64,000 nucleotides of DNA from Phytoseiulus persimilis (taxonomy: Eukaryota > Arthropoda > Arachnida > Mesostigmata > Phytoseiidae), in assembly GCA_037576195.1 (NCBI GenBank), contig CM075101.1, positions 52,886,001 through 52,950,000 of the forward strand, given 5' to 3'. Below, in pieces: positions 34,801-46,500 of this stretch (within the stretch, counting starts at the first letter, position 1; every line of letters starts with the position of its first letter). The notes under the pieces were generated by a model. The model was not told the origin of the DNA. It saw only the letters and a list, made by a program, of their open reading frames with translations, and made no database searches. The position numbers and the translations under genes were made by a program.

Positions 34801-36800
34801 TAGATTCTCGATCCAAGAAATCGATTGAAGACACACCGTCGAACTCCCTCTCTCTCGTCAAACCAGCCGTGAGAGGCCGTCTGCTCCGAGAGTTCGTTAT
34901 CCGACTCTACAGACCATATCACCTTTCGGATTAAATTCGCTGCTCTCACAGTCGACTCCCTAATTAATGCAGCTCGACTTTGCTGCGCTCGAGTCGCCAG
35001 AAGAGACTCGGTGAGGGGGGAAAATCAACGAAGAGAAAAATAAGTCGAATCAGGGTAGGACGACTCAATCGGGAGTTAAGCACATGGAGGCCCGCGCAGA
35101 AGTGTTAAGGAACCGCTCTCTGAACTAATCAACCGGAACATGGCTGCAGTCAATAAAACCCTCGTTATAGCAACTACTCTTTTGTCCACCCACAGACCTT
35201 TTCCCATTTCTTTCCCGGCTGTTTCTTATTCCGCATGCTGACCCCGCTCGACGTCCCTTGACTGTAGCCCAGCGTTGGAGAAGCTTGGGGCTGCTCGCTC
35301 CGAGCATCGAGACCCTAGAGACGTCAACATGCTCCCCCAACAAGACCTCGGAGGAGCTCGAGTTTTTTTCTCCACGACACATTTCGGAGCATCAATCACC
35401 ATCGGGATGAACAACAGCATTCAGAACAAAGATCTGGGGTTCCTCTCTTTGTCTGGTGTTTCTCGAATTCTCCCGCGAAAGCTTTCTTTTCTCCGAAACG
35501 AGGAGGGGGCATCACTTCCGCAGTTATTCGGGGTGTCAAAGCGAAGATCCGCCCCGGGGATCAAAGTGGTTCGATAAACCACTGCCTCTAGACTTCAAAG
35601 TCCCCATGTGAGCGAATGATCTTGACTTGAGTACGTGAGTTCCGCGTTGCGTCCCAATTGATAGATGTCTAAAATGACGAAGGGAGGCTTCGACCGGTGC
35701 TGTACCTGACGGTTTGATAAATCCTTGTTGTTTCTCTCCGCTCGAATTCCCCCTCATGAGATCTTGGGCATCGTTGCCAGATTGAGGAAGGAGAATGCAC
35801 GACCATCGTGGTTCGCAATGCAACGTCTCTCCAGGCGTGATTGCGGAACTGTTTGATACCGATGGCATCCAACACAAGCTGCCGCGATTCCCATGGCCCT
35901 CTGTTGCTCCACTTTATTAGCCTGTTGGAATCGTAGTAAGGCGCAGACTGGGATCCCGGAAGTGATGAGCGGCCTTTCGAGACTTTCTCTCTGCACTCCC
36001 TTCTCTGGGTCTCGGTTCTCAGAGATCATCGATGCTAGGGGCCCGCCGAGTCCGGGCGAATCAAGGTCTTATTCCCCCGGTATTACCCCCATTCACAGGC
36101 CAAACCGATGAAATGTACAGCTCAACCCGTATCGTTCCCAATCAGGTCCCTAAAAATGAAGGAGGAGTTTGGGCATAATGGCACTGGAGTGCAGGGTTGC
36201 CTCGTCGACACCGAGGCGAAGGTTCCTCGCATGTGGAGTGGGCGGCTGAACTCAGACAACAAATCTCGATTGAAACATGTATCGAGCCTGTTTGCATGGA
36301 AGCTAATCAGGAAGCATTTTGGCACTGAACTGTCACAGTGGAGATACCCATGGATTGGTTCATTTCAGCTTCGGTTGGGTTGGACCTGTTTGAAGACCTG
36401 GTTGCAAGGCGCCGCCATGAACAGTTCCATACTCTCATTGTGGAGCGGGATTCTGTAGATCTGCTTCTAAAAAGTACGGCGTGCGTGCACTGTTCTCTCA
36501 AAACTCAAATGAATTTTCCTGAACCGTGAGACCCCTGACGTGCACCCCCGCAATTTCTTCCGGTCTGTTGGACACCCTAATGAACGTCGAGGGCCTAGAA
36601 CGAGCCGCAGGCTCGGTTTTCTCGCTATTCCCGAGCTAAGCCGAGATACGAGAAAAAATGCAGCTTCGACACTGCGGGGATCTCGTTCACCCGACGCGGA
36701 GTTCGCGACCGTTTGAACAAAATTGGTGGAGTGAAATCGTGTCCTCCTCGATCGAGCTGGAGTCTCCGCGAGGAAGCACAACAAAAAGTTCCATCCCAGA
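28858..36800. other. Long stretch with no recognised gene
   Basis: No gene is recognised in nearly 8 kb. The longest frames are about 152 codons (30,056-30,514, minus) and 143 codons (32,122-32,553, minus), without known motifs. A small ATG frame at 29,255-29,292 ends at a donor-like CTCAG/GTAAGA and can be joined in frame to 29,347-29,494 across a 54-bp gap to give 61 codons. The acceptor there is purine-rich, so I do not call a gene. No repeats of note were seen. Confidence 0.5.
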
Positions 36801-37689
36801 ATGACTACAGAGAATCGTTCGCATTCGGGTGCGGCGAAGGTAAGTGAGAAAACTCTGCGTCCCATGCACGCGAAGCGACTCGGCAGAACCGAGTGGGCAA
36901 GGAACAACATCGGCGTCATGTGGAAAGCCTTCCGGAACGCTCTGTCCGCGAAAAAATGCTGCTTTAGCTCCGTCTCTCTCTGAGTTGTTTCCTCCGTCCG
37001 CTGAAACATTCCATGGAACATTCCAGAACTGCCGAACGTTGGAGAGAATCTCGTTGTAGCGGTGCTGGCGCCAGCGCCAACAGCAGCCGAAACTATGGCA
37101 GGCTCGGAGGCAGCAGTCTCCACAGCCGCTTACCCAATCCAATATCGAAGTGATGAGCTTGTTTCCGAGCTGTTCGATATGCCGCGCTGCATAGCAGGAC
37201 GACGAATCAACTTTCTCCATGATGAAAAGTGCTCCGCGTCATTGCGAAAACGTGTCGGAAGTGGTCCGGACGGAGCTGGTCCCCAGCTCTCCTCTAATCG
37301 AGCTCGCGCCCATCATGGCTGAAGCTTGGTGTCGCAATCCTGACGGGGTCCGGAATTACCAGAGTGAGTCGGGTTGGTTCGTATGCCTCTCCGATGGTTC
37401 CACTCCCGTTATTCTTCTTGAGCTTTGTTCGGGCCGCGGAGCATCCAGACCTCCACCTAGGGAGAGTCATCAGGAGCCCTGTGGGTGCGGTGGTTTTACC
37501 GTTCCACTGTACCCTGACGACGACGCTCTGGGGAACAGAAAACAAGCGGATTGCCGGATCGAGCGGAAGAGCAACGCTATTGCATGTTGCGAGATCTTAT
37601 ATTCCAAGGTTTCGCTTCTGTGGATAGAGCCGTCTCGGCTACAGAGGTCAGCTGCTCTTGGCTCGCGGACCGGCAACTTCAGCATCTGA
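36801..37689 (+). CDS. Possible two-exon gene, unrecognised product
   Basis: An ATG at 36,801 opens a 13-codon exon (MTTENRSHSGAAK) that ends at a near-ideal donor, GCGAAG/GTAAGTGAG (intron from 36,840). In phase with it, an acceptor-like GCATAGCAG at about 37,200 is followed by a frame that stays open to a TGA at 37,687-37,689, about 162 codons. This begins DDESTFSMMKSAPRHCENV and has about 32 percent G-first codons. Together they would give about 175 residues. A complication is that another frame, ending at 37,322, is also strikingly coding-like (about 39 percent G-first codons, Ala/Val-rich), and long minus-strand frames of 218 and 177 codons cover 36,467-37,220. I recognise no domain. It may be a real gene with a different exon layout, or a GC-rich open region by chance. 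Confidence 0.25.
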
Positions 37690-40600
37690 AAATGAGCTGC
37701 TTCAAGTCTCCGTTCACGGTTCATCTCGACTTTTCTAATGATCTGGCTGACGATTCGCCCTTCGCTGAACGTTTCGAAAATCGCTCCGCATCGGGACCTC
37801 CAGCAGGAATTTGAACACACTGAATGTCACACTGAATCTTATTTATAACAGATCCTTTCCATTCTCGATCAGGTACTGGCGGCTAGAACTTCATTTCCGA
37901 TGAGTTCTTTTCATAGATGACCCTGATATTTCTGGGGGCAGAGCGCCTGGAAAACTGCATCGATGATTCTGATCACCATCGACCGATAACGGCCTCGAAC
38001 TCTGACTGTGATGGATCGTACACTCTCAGACTGGAAGCACCTCGACCGAGTTAGCAGCATTCCGAGAGTCCTCGTCTGCCCGAGAACAGCATGGAGCGTT
38101 GACGGCCGTATTGGCATGTGAGCGTCCGGATGTATGCTGGACTCGCAATATACCACTAATTATTTCGTTGATGACATCGTAGGACGACGACTGGAGCAGG
38201 TCTCCTTCCGCGCGCGGATTAGCTTCGAACTGTTGGCGTGCCGCTCTTTGCATGCTTCGACATTACTAAGCTGCGGTAAATAGCGAGAGATCGGCAAACG
38301 AATAGCCACAGCCTCGGAATAGGTTCTCATTTCCAGGAACATCGAGATTGAGGTCACCGTCTGCTTTGGACAACGTCAGCGGTCGACAGATCCGTTATCA
38401 GCATAAATTCGACGGGCTTGTTGTCGCAGCAGCTCTCCCTGCGCCCGGCTGAACGAAAAATTCGAGTACAAGGAGATAGAAGAGCAGTGAGAACGCATCG
38501 GACGAAGAGCTCCCTCATTCTGGCGAACTGAGATTTGGGAACGGGCGGAGCGAGACACGGGGAATTGGCACAGCGAAACGTCGCGGAGTCGCTCGGAAAA
38601 GCGAAGATCCTTCGGCAGTGTCTGAAGCGGGGAAATATATGGTTTTGGATGAATCCTATCAACTGTTTCTAGGGAGGCGCCAGTCAGCCGGGCAGAACAT
38701 TCCTCATCGAACGATGCCTGAAAGGATTCCATGGTAGACCAGGGAGAGTGGAAGGAAAGCCTCACTCAAATTGGCTCGGTAAGCCGGTCTCGCCGGGCCA
38801 AGCCAGGGTTGGCGACCGCGAATGCTGCTGGCAGCAAGGAGCTTGCGGCGGGGCTACGACCACTGGCGGCGGTCCCTTTTCCGGTCGAGACTGAGGTCCT
38901 GACTTCGGAATTAGATTACATGCCTCCCACAAGGAATTGCGGAGTTCGATTTTCGTTCACAAAGAAGGGGAAAGATCGGTGGTGAGAGAAAAAAAGTGAA
39001 ATAAACCAACATCTCTTCGCTTGCGCCTGGTTCCTGTCGGAGAAACGGCGTCTCAGGAAGACTTTTTGTCGCAATCCTATTTCGGCCGTGCTCGACAACA
39101 ACGGGGCGTTTTGCACTCACGGCTCGGCGAGCGACGGCGCACGTTAACACTACGCCTCAGTCGTTTCGATTTCTGTGTTGACAGGGAACCGATGCCAAGC
39201 CTGTCGGAATGTCATCTGACCCAACTATCAGAACCATTTGCTGGGCTATCTGTGCACATGTTGCGTCCTCGCTTCGAGAGAAGATATCTCTTGTACTAAT
39301 CATCTCATCGACATCCAATTTCGAGATTGAAGAAAAACAGGTTGCGCAGAGCTTACAGACGAAGAGATCAGATAGAGTTTGAATGTGGGCAATAGCACCG
39401 AGAAGAGAAGATTCCAGTAGTTTTCTTGGAAATTCGGATATGGAATCACGTCGACTTCTATTTTCCGAGCTCTTCTATTTACCGATAACGAACTTAAGTC
39501 CGCGATCGATATTTGCGCCGACTATGCTCATGAATCATTCCTGCGCAATCCTCCGGGCTTTGCCGTTCGAAACGATCCTCTCGATTCCTCGTCGCCGCTC
39601 GCCTCAGCGGACCAGTTAATCGGTGGAACCAAGTCGAATCAGGTACTCTGAGATCCGAGCGATCAAATTCAGCTGCAGTTTTCGTGATCTCACGGCTCAG
39701 TGAACGCATCGCAGAGCCGAACGATTCTCCACACCCTCTCACTGTTCTCCGCAGAGCTCGGGGCTCTCGATTCTGTTGACCGCTCACGATAGTGAACAAG
39801 TTTTTTCCCGTTTCGCTGTCTCCAGAGCATGCTGAGCCATACCCGGGTTTGGCTCCTCTCCATGATTTTTCACCAGCGCCTCCGGTTTCCTTGCCGAAAG
39901 ACGAGGAGCTCCGAACGCCAATCAGGTAGGTTTGCACCGCCGATGAGCCTGCACGGTCACCTGCCTCAATCAGTGTTAGGCCTCATTCGCAACATGCCTA
40001 TCAATCGGTCTGTGAGTTGCTTTCATGCCTCCTCCGAGACCCCACCAACGAATAAAAGTGAGAACCGGTGGAAGGAAGTCCAAAACAAGTTCGTCATGTC
40101 TTGCTTGAGAGATTTCATCCTCCGTTAAGAGATCCTGTGATGTGCAGAATGGCACAGTCGATATTTTGAGCGATGTTCCGAGCCCTTCTCCTCAAAAGTA
40201 CTCCTATTGTAGAATTCCTATCGCTGATTGTTCCATTTAGGGCTCGGAAACGTCGTCATTGTCGACGATTCAAGGCGAAACACCATCAAAGCCCTTACCC
40301 GCGGCCTCTCATTGAATTTTAGAAGCGACTCGGGGAAACCCGAGCAAGGCAGCGGATCGACCCTGAGGAGCAGTCAAGGGTCAGAGTTACCGTACAAGAA
40401 GATGCGACACGTGCGCGCTAGTGCGCGGTAGGATCTTTTGTTTCTTCGGGCTGGACCGCAAAGATGAACGGAAACCCAGATTTCGGTTCAGCTTGACCTG
40501 GGAAACGCCTCATGTGATCCCGCCGACATGGAATCGCGGCATCAGCTCGCGACGCAGTGAAGGCAGCTGTGAGTTCAACGAACGCGCTGGAATTTCTTCC

Positions 40601-41994
40601 TGTCGTACCGTCCAACGAGGAATCCCAGGATCGAGGAATCTGGCCATAGAAAACCTTACGCGCGAAGCAGCACCACGCGCTGTTTCTTCCTTCGTTGTGA
40701 TCGGCACCACAGAGTAATCATCAATTTTGATGTCGGACCCTCCTTTGTGTGGCCTAGACTTGGAGACAGCTGATCGCAACGGAATATTGACGAGCTGTGA
40801 AAGAACTCAGGATTCATGATACGCCCACTTTCGGAGAAGGAGTCACCGACCGCCTCGAGTTGAGTTTTGGATGTGCACCGAAAATGGTTCGTTGCAACAA
40901 GTCAATTCCAGAATCTGACATGAAATCCGGCGTAGAAGCGCGAAAATCTCGATCACGTTATAGCATAGATTTCGGAGGAACGAGGGCCGACCCTAGAAGT
41001 TGAGCTCCGCGAGCTGTGAAAATGGCCATCAAACTATGTTGATTCGTTCTGATCATCGATTTAAGAGAGGTGCCCCCCAATCGACAACGGCTTGATCGGA
41101 GTTCTATGAGCGCGCTAGAGAGTTTCGCGACGGTCCTTTGGAAAACAACGTTAAGAAACGGTTCGTCTCGGTACGTCTCATGGACCGTGCATCATAATGG
41201 GCATTCAGAAATGTTCTTCATCAACACGATGAAGATCTCTCTCGCTACCCGTACCGTCCTCGCACGTATAACATCCCTCCCAAGTTGGAGTCGGTACTCC
41301 TGGTGAGGAGTTCATCTGTTCACGATTGCTGCCAGCTCTGCGCTTTCCCTAGGGCGGGCCCCATCCACCAAAGCGGTGACGTGAATTGGCGAAGCGCTGC
41401 CCGGGACAGAGCCCGGAGATTCGTTCACCTTAAATCTTCGCCTACCCGACGCGGCTCCAAAACAAGGTATGGCAGTAGACATCCTGCAAGCCCACAGAAC
41501 GCTGAATGTCTGTCCCAAAAGAATGGCGCACGCAGCGGGCCTCATCCTCTCCCCATCTCCTATTAGCGTTACCGTGGCAGATATGGAGAGGCTGCTGGGA
41601 TGACTCAGACGAATAGCGGGCACCACCAGCACGCGTAGCGTGATCATGTTTTCTGTTCTGAGGGTCGGCCGCACGTTTCCTAGTTCTCTCGCTGTTCCAC
41701 CAGCGCTGTCCGCTGTCTTGCCTGCTCGCTTCGAATGACCGGGGCAACTACCCTCGCGGGTGCAGTGAGCGGCGATCGTCATAGAGCAGGTCTCCGACTC
41801 TGATTCCTTATGTATGTAAAGTATCCACTTAGCATACGGAACCATGGCCACCGGCCCGCGGTCGACTGGTTGGTCTATGAGTCGGTCGACCGCTTCTTCG
41901 AGAACACCGCAAAATCCGCAGCCATCGTCTGTGCCTCATCTCCAGTATTTCAGATCTCGCCGGACCTCCCTCATCGAGGACCGGATGGGGCTTT

Positions 41995-42005
41995 CCCCCC
42001 CCCCC
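41995..42005 (+). repeat. Poly-C run (C11)
   Basis: Eleven consecutive C residues between GGGGCTTT and TAGGAAC. Confidence 0.95.
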
Positions 42006-42062
42006 TAGGAACTCTTCTCTGGCAGCCTGATGTCAGAAACGCTTGAGCTCGGCATTGAGTGA

Positions 42063-42119
42063 TAATTAAAACAAATTCATGAAAGCCCTCAATTAATTTC
42101 GGCTCCTGCTCGTTAATTG
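42063..42119. promoter_or_regulatory. Cluster of homeodomain-type words, with a TATA-like motif 190 bp further on
   Basis: TAATTA (42,063-42,068), AATTAAT (42,091-42,097) and TTAATTG (42,113-42,119) fall within 57 bp of otherwise mixed sequence. These are core binding words of many homeodomain factors. CTATAAAA follows at 42,308-42,315. No initiator or clear coding exon is visible downstream, and AT-rich words of this kind arise by chance, so a regulatory role is only a suggestion. Confidence 0.15.
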
Positions 42120-43484
42120 CACGATGATAGCCGTTTTCATGAATGGACGCCGTACCTCCATTACGAGACCCCAGCGGACAAGCGGGCGCACGGCCGCTTG
42201 ACATCATATGTGACCCATCGTTTGTGTCGCTGGGGCTCGTCATCGTATTGTGCGATGGTAAAGCCGCCGTCGTTGTCGCCGTGGCCCAACCACTAAAGTG
42301 ATCCGCTCTATAAAATTAGCTCGTAGCGACCTCGAAACGTGACTCGGAATGAGAGGCGGGCTTTAATTTCCAACTTTACGGCCTCCTTCGATGTCGCTCC
42401 TAAGGGTTCGATATCCGCTGGCTGGCTGGCCGGTCGGGCTGACCCCGTTTCGGCCTCTGGTGTTCCTGTGGGTGTTCGATTCGCCCAGTCGAGCGGCAGG
42501 ATTCAAATTCGGAATTTCATCCAAGGAGGACAGTCTCGGCCTTCGATGCACGTTCCGCTACCTGAGGAGCCCTAAGCGAACTCAGCACTCCCTTTGAACA
42601 GTGCAGACAAACAGGATCTATGGCGGTCGAAGACCTCCATGATGTCCGATAGGAAGAACAGTATACAAGCCCCCACCGACTCCACTTGTGTGTCCTGTCA
42701 AAGCATCCCCATAAGAGCTAGCTTTCCAGAGAGCTTCCGACTCGTGAGGTGGAAACGACGCAGACTGTACGAAATCTTGTTCTACATGAAATAGGGACGA
42801 GAAACGCGTCTGGCACGAAGTTTTCAAAAGTACGGCGCGCAGCCGAATCATTGGGGTCAGTTGTTCTCATTCGAGGTCACCGGAGGAGTACCCAAGAGAT
42901 CGTTCAGTACGATAGTAACGATCTTCACAGCCGAGATCGCGTCAAAGAGACGAGAGGCTTGGCATCGGTGAATTCGTTTCGCAAAGGCTGCGAAAAGTAG
43001 AAGGTAGTCACTTCGCTCGCTGTTGACGGTATCCTCCCAGTGAATTTTCAGAATTTGCTCTTTTGCACCCCAAAGCTTTCTAAACGTCAACGTTGAAGCT
43101 TATCTGTCCATTAGATCCGAGTCCTCAGGCAATCCCGGTGCAGGTTTCGGGAAGTCCGGAAGGCTGCTGCCCCTCTAGCTCGGAGGGAAATTCGCAGCTC
43201 CGCTCCATTCGTTACCCGTGTCCGCCCCCCTCCCCCAACATATTCCGTTTGTCCTGGAGACTGCATGAGCGGCTGTCGATCTTGGACGTCTCAAACTCAG
43301 GAGCTCAGGATGTTCCAGGAGAACACCTCGGGCTACTCGGAAAAGATAACCTTTTAAGTCGCCCTTAATGTTCCAAAGAAAGGCTTTGTCCACTGTTTGC
43401 CTAGCGAACGGCTTAGTTGGAATGTGCTAAAGCATATTTGTGCAACCACGACCTCGAGACCCCTCGTATGGTTACCGTGGAACT

Positions 43485-43586
43485 GAGTGGAGGCCGGTTT
43501 CGAGCTGCGGGCCATTTTGAGCGAAAGGTTGATTTGAGCGACAGCTCGATTAGATCGATGAATAGATCACAGCGGAGATCCAACAT
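43485..43586 (+). repeat. 17-bp tandem array (six degenerate units)
   Basis: Units start at 43,485, 43,502, 43,519, 43,536, 43,553 and 43,570. The first four begin GAG and carry G about eight bases later and ATT or TTT near the end (for example GAGCGAAAGGTTGATTT). The last two are more diverged (GATCGATGAATAGATCA, CAGCGGAGATCCAACAT). A 17-bp period rotates the reading frame, so this is not a protein repeat. It resembles the array at 55.9-56.1 kb and the units of element B. No inverted partner was found nearby. Confidence 0.7.
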
Positions 43587-46500
43587 GTGCGAACAACCGC
43601 TCTCGGCGAAGGCCGGATTCAAGCGGAAGGAATAGTTGAACGGGTAGCCAAGCATTCCGAATCAACGTTCTCTCCCATTGCGTCACTTGTGCTGCGCTTT
43701 GTAACGGCGCTCAAAGCTGGCCAGAATCGCTCTCGGGCGGGAGCCGATGATGCTGACGTTTGCCAAGGAGGTTAGAGAGCCTCCACACTCGCAGGTCGAA
43801 GTTTTCCACGGAGTTCGTCAGCAGGGTTCGCTCCGGGCGCGGAAGAGCTCGGCGGTCTTCCCTATCGCCGAACGACACAACCATCAAGTCTCCGCGAGCT
43901 TTGCGATGCGCGCCAGCCCCATCCGTCCCGCACAGCCCAACAGCGTGCCACGAGCCGCTGAGAAGAGATCGGATGAGAAGATATCCCGCCGAAGTTACGT
44001 TCTCTCAGTCGGATCGCCTCCTCACGAGATGATCGAGAACGAGATTCTTCACGTTCGTCCGATCGACTCGACACGGCGCGGTCACTCGTATTCAGGAGCT
44101 CCCAAGATTCAGAGCGATCGTTTTCGCCGGAAGAGAGGTCATGTTTTCTGTGTCCTCCGCAAGCTCCGAGGTAACGGATCTCGTGTCGAGCAAACTCCCA
44201 TGAGTCAAGGTGTAAGGAGGAGGAAACCAATACCGGGGTAAATAACCGAAAGATATTGCGTCGGGAACACGATTCAGCGCTTCCTCGGGAAGACTGCTCT
44301 CTCGCGGAGCGATCAAAGCACCGAGCAAGGGCAACGTTCGCCCAACGGCCAGCAGAGCTTCTTTGCAGCCGATTTCATTGATATGGCTCCCCCCGCACCC
44401 TTCAATGGCCTTGGGCTCCGTTGTGAAGGTCGCGAGAATGTCAGAACCCACTGATTCCTGCCTTTGTCCGTCCCACGATTTCCGCTCCATTGTTTTGAAT
44501 ATGAGCCTTCGGGACCGCGAGTCCCGAGTAGGCTTCGGGAGAGACGAGCATCCACTGGTCGCGGCACCAGGTGGGCATGCTCCCCTGCGTCGAGGAGGGA
44601 TGCCGCCCGTCAATGGTTCGATCTTCCATCGTCTGGCTCTGATCGTCTTGATATGTTGGGGGACAACGAGCCGCTTGGTTGATAGCTGATTCGGGCCTGT
44701 CGGCGTTGCTTAGCAAGCGGCCGAATCCTGTGCAATTAGCTTGGCTGAAACAAGAACGCTGGGAGCATCGAAATGAGAGATCAACAACCGGGAACAAGAG
44801 GCAACAGACCAAAAGTCGGAAAGACTTGAGAACACATAAGACACTCGCTGAAACAGACGTTCGGTGGTGACTTCGTTGCCATGGCCGAAATCTGGAATCA
44901 GACAGATTCGGAGTCGTCGACACAATCATCGAGATAAGTTCATGATAATCCGATCAGGGGCTGAGACGGGCAGTGAGTGAGGGAGCTCCCTTCCCATGAA
45001 TATCAGAAAAGAACGACGACAGTAATCGCTGAATACTCGTCTAGATCTCTCTCCGCCTCAGCTCTCGCTGCTGAAGATTCCGACTGCTGGCGGGAAAACA
45101 CCGACAGCGATGGACTCGCAGACTGGAAGAAAACGCGTTTGCTATGATTTCATCCTCTGACCACCGCCAAATTGACTCTCGGTTGTGTTGAAACATTTAT
45201 GTTCGTCAGCCCGGGAGCTGTCTGAGTTGGCGCGCTGTTTCCCTGGCGCGTTTGTTGTCAGCCGCGACGTCGAGCTCTAGCTGTCTGTGCTAGCAAATGA
45301 GCCTGAATTCCGCAGAGTGCGTTTTTCTCTCGCGGCACACTAATGAATGCTCGCAGTAATGAATTGAAATACACAAAGAGTTGCCGTTTTTCGCTTTATT
45401 TTTGCCTTCGCCGCTACGGGCGATCTAGACGCGAGCCGGAAGAGTCGGTAGAGTTCTGTTCTAGCTCGTGTGGGATGTTACCCCGCTTGTTTGTTGTGAG
45501 TTTCTGTCGGGCCGCTCTTCCCCGAGACGCGTTTGGCAACTTGGTCCGGGCTCAAGGTCGCAGTTGACAGTTTTCGTAGAGCAGCCTCGCGAACAACGTT
45601 TCCAGACAATCAGGCTTGAGCTCCGGGGGGGAGTCTCAGTAGGCGGTAATAAAATGCTCCCGGAAAGCGATGGTTCCCAATTGAGCTTATCATTTCGGCA
45701 GCTCGAGAAAACGCAGGTGTTCCGTCGGTACTGTTCTTGTCCGTTCACAGACGACTCTGGCAGTGTAACCTTAGCACCGAAGGTCTCACCTGGAGACGTT
45801 CCTGGTCCCATACAGCCGCCCGAGTGAAAGGAGGACCGGAAGCGAATCTTTGAACCTCCTGAAGCTCCTTGGCTGTCTCTGGATCAACATTTTCCCGCTA
45901 CGATTGAAAAAGCGAGATCAGACAGGTAGGTAACGGCGTCGAGGAGAAGAACTGAGCTCGTTACGCGCACGCGGTAGCGCGCCAGATAGGGAGGCTGAAC
46001 TTCGAACACGCTGCTTTCCCGTTCGCTCTCTTGATGAGACGAAATTTCCGAGCGTTCTCGACTCCTGCTTTGTCCAGTGGAAGAATCAAGCTTTTCAATC
46101 GGGAGAACTTACTTTCCGGGAGGTTGAAAGTGGGCTCCCATTTCGCCGTATTCTCAAATTTTGAGGACCTCAAAGGTGTCGTTTGGCCTTTCCAGAACCC
46201 GCGCTGAGAATTTCAAGGAAGAATAGTGCTCGAGCATTCCAAGATCCAGAGGTGTGGGCTGATGGAACCAGTATAGACGACCTGGAAACAGCTGTGGATT
46301 GAAGACATTTCGCCGAACCTCTATTTTCCCTCGTTGATGGTATTTCGCCCGTTCCTTCAAAGAATGAGGGTGTTTGAGAAGAGGCTCCACCGGTAACGAT
46401 AGTAGCATGGAATGAATAACGAGGCCATTCTCGCTGTTGCCCAGTTTCTTCTCGCGTCGCGAGATTCATAACACGGGGAGCTCGTGGGCGGAGTCCTGTA

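Larger units (their letters stand above)
37690..43484. other. Stretch with no recognised gene
   Basis: No gene is recognised. The longest frames are 179 codons (41,312-41,851, minus) and 147 codons (39,494-39,937, minus). The visible features are an inverted 9-mer pair GCGGTCGAC/GTCGACCGC at 41,858-41,866 and 41,885-41,893, the C11 run at 41,995-42,005, a cluster of TAATTA-type words at 42,063-42,119 and a TATA-box-like CTATAAAA at 42,308-42,315. Confidence 0.5.

Noticed and set aside
37016-37028. GAAcaTTCcaGAA, a perfect three-unit heat-shock element pattern
   Set aside because: Nine fixed bases occur about once per window of this size by chance, and no heat-shock gene is nearby.
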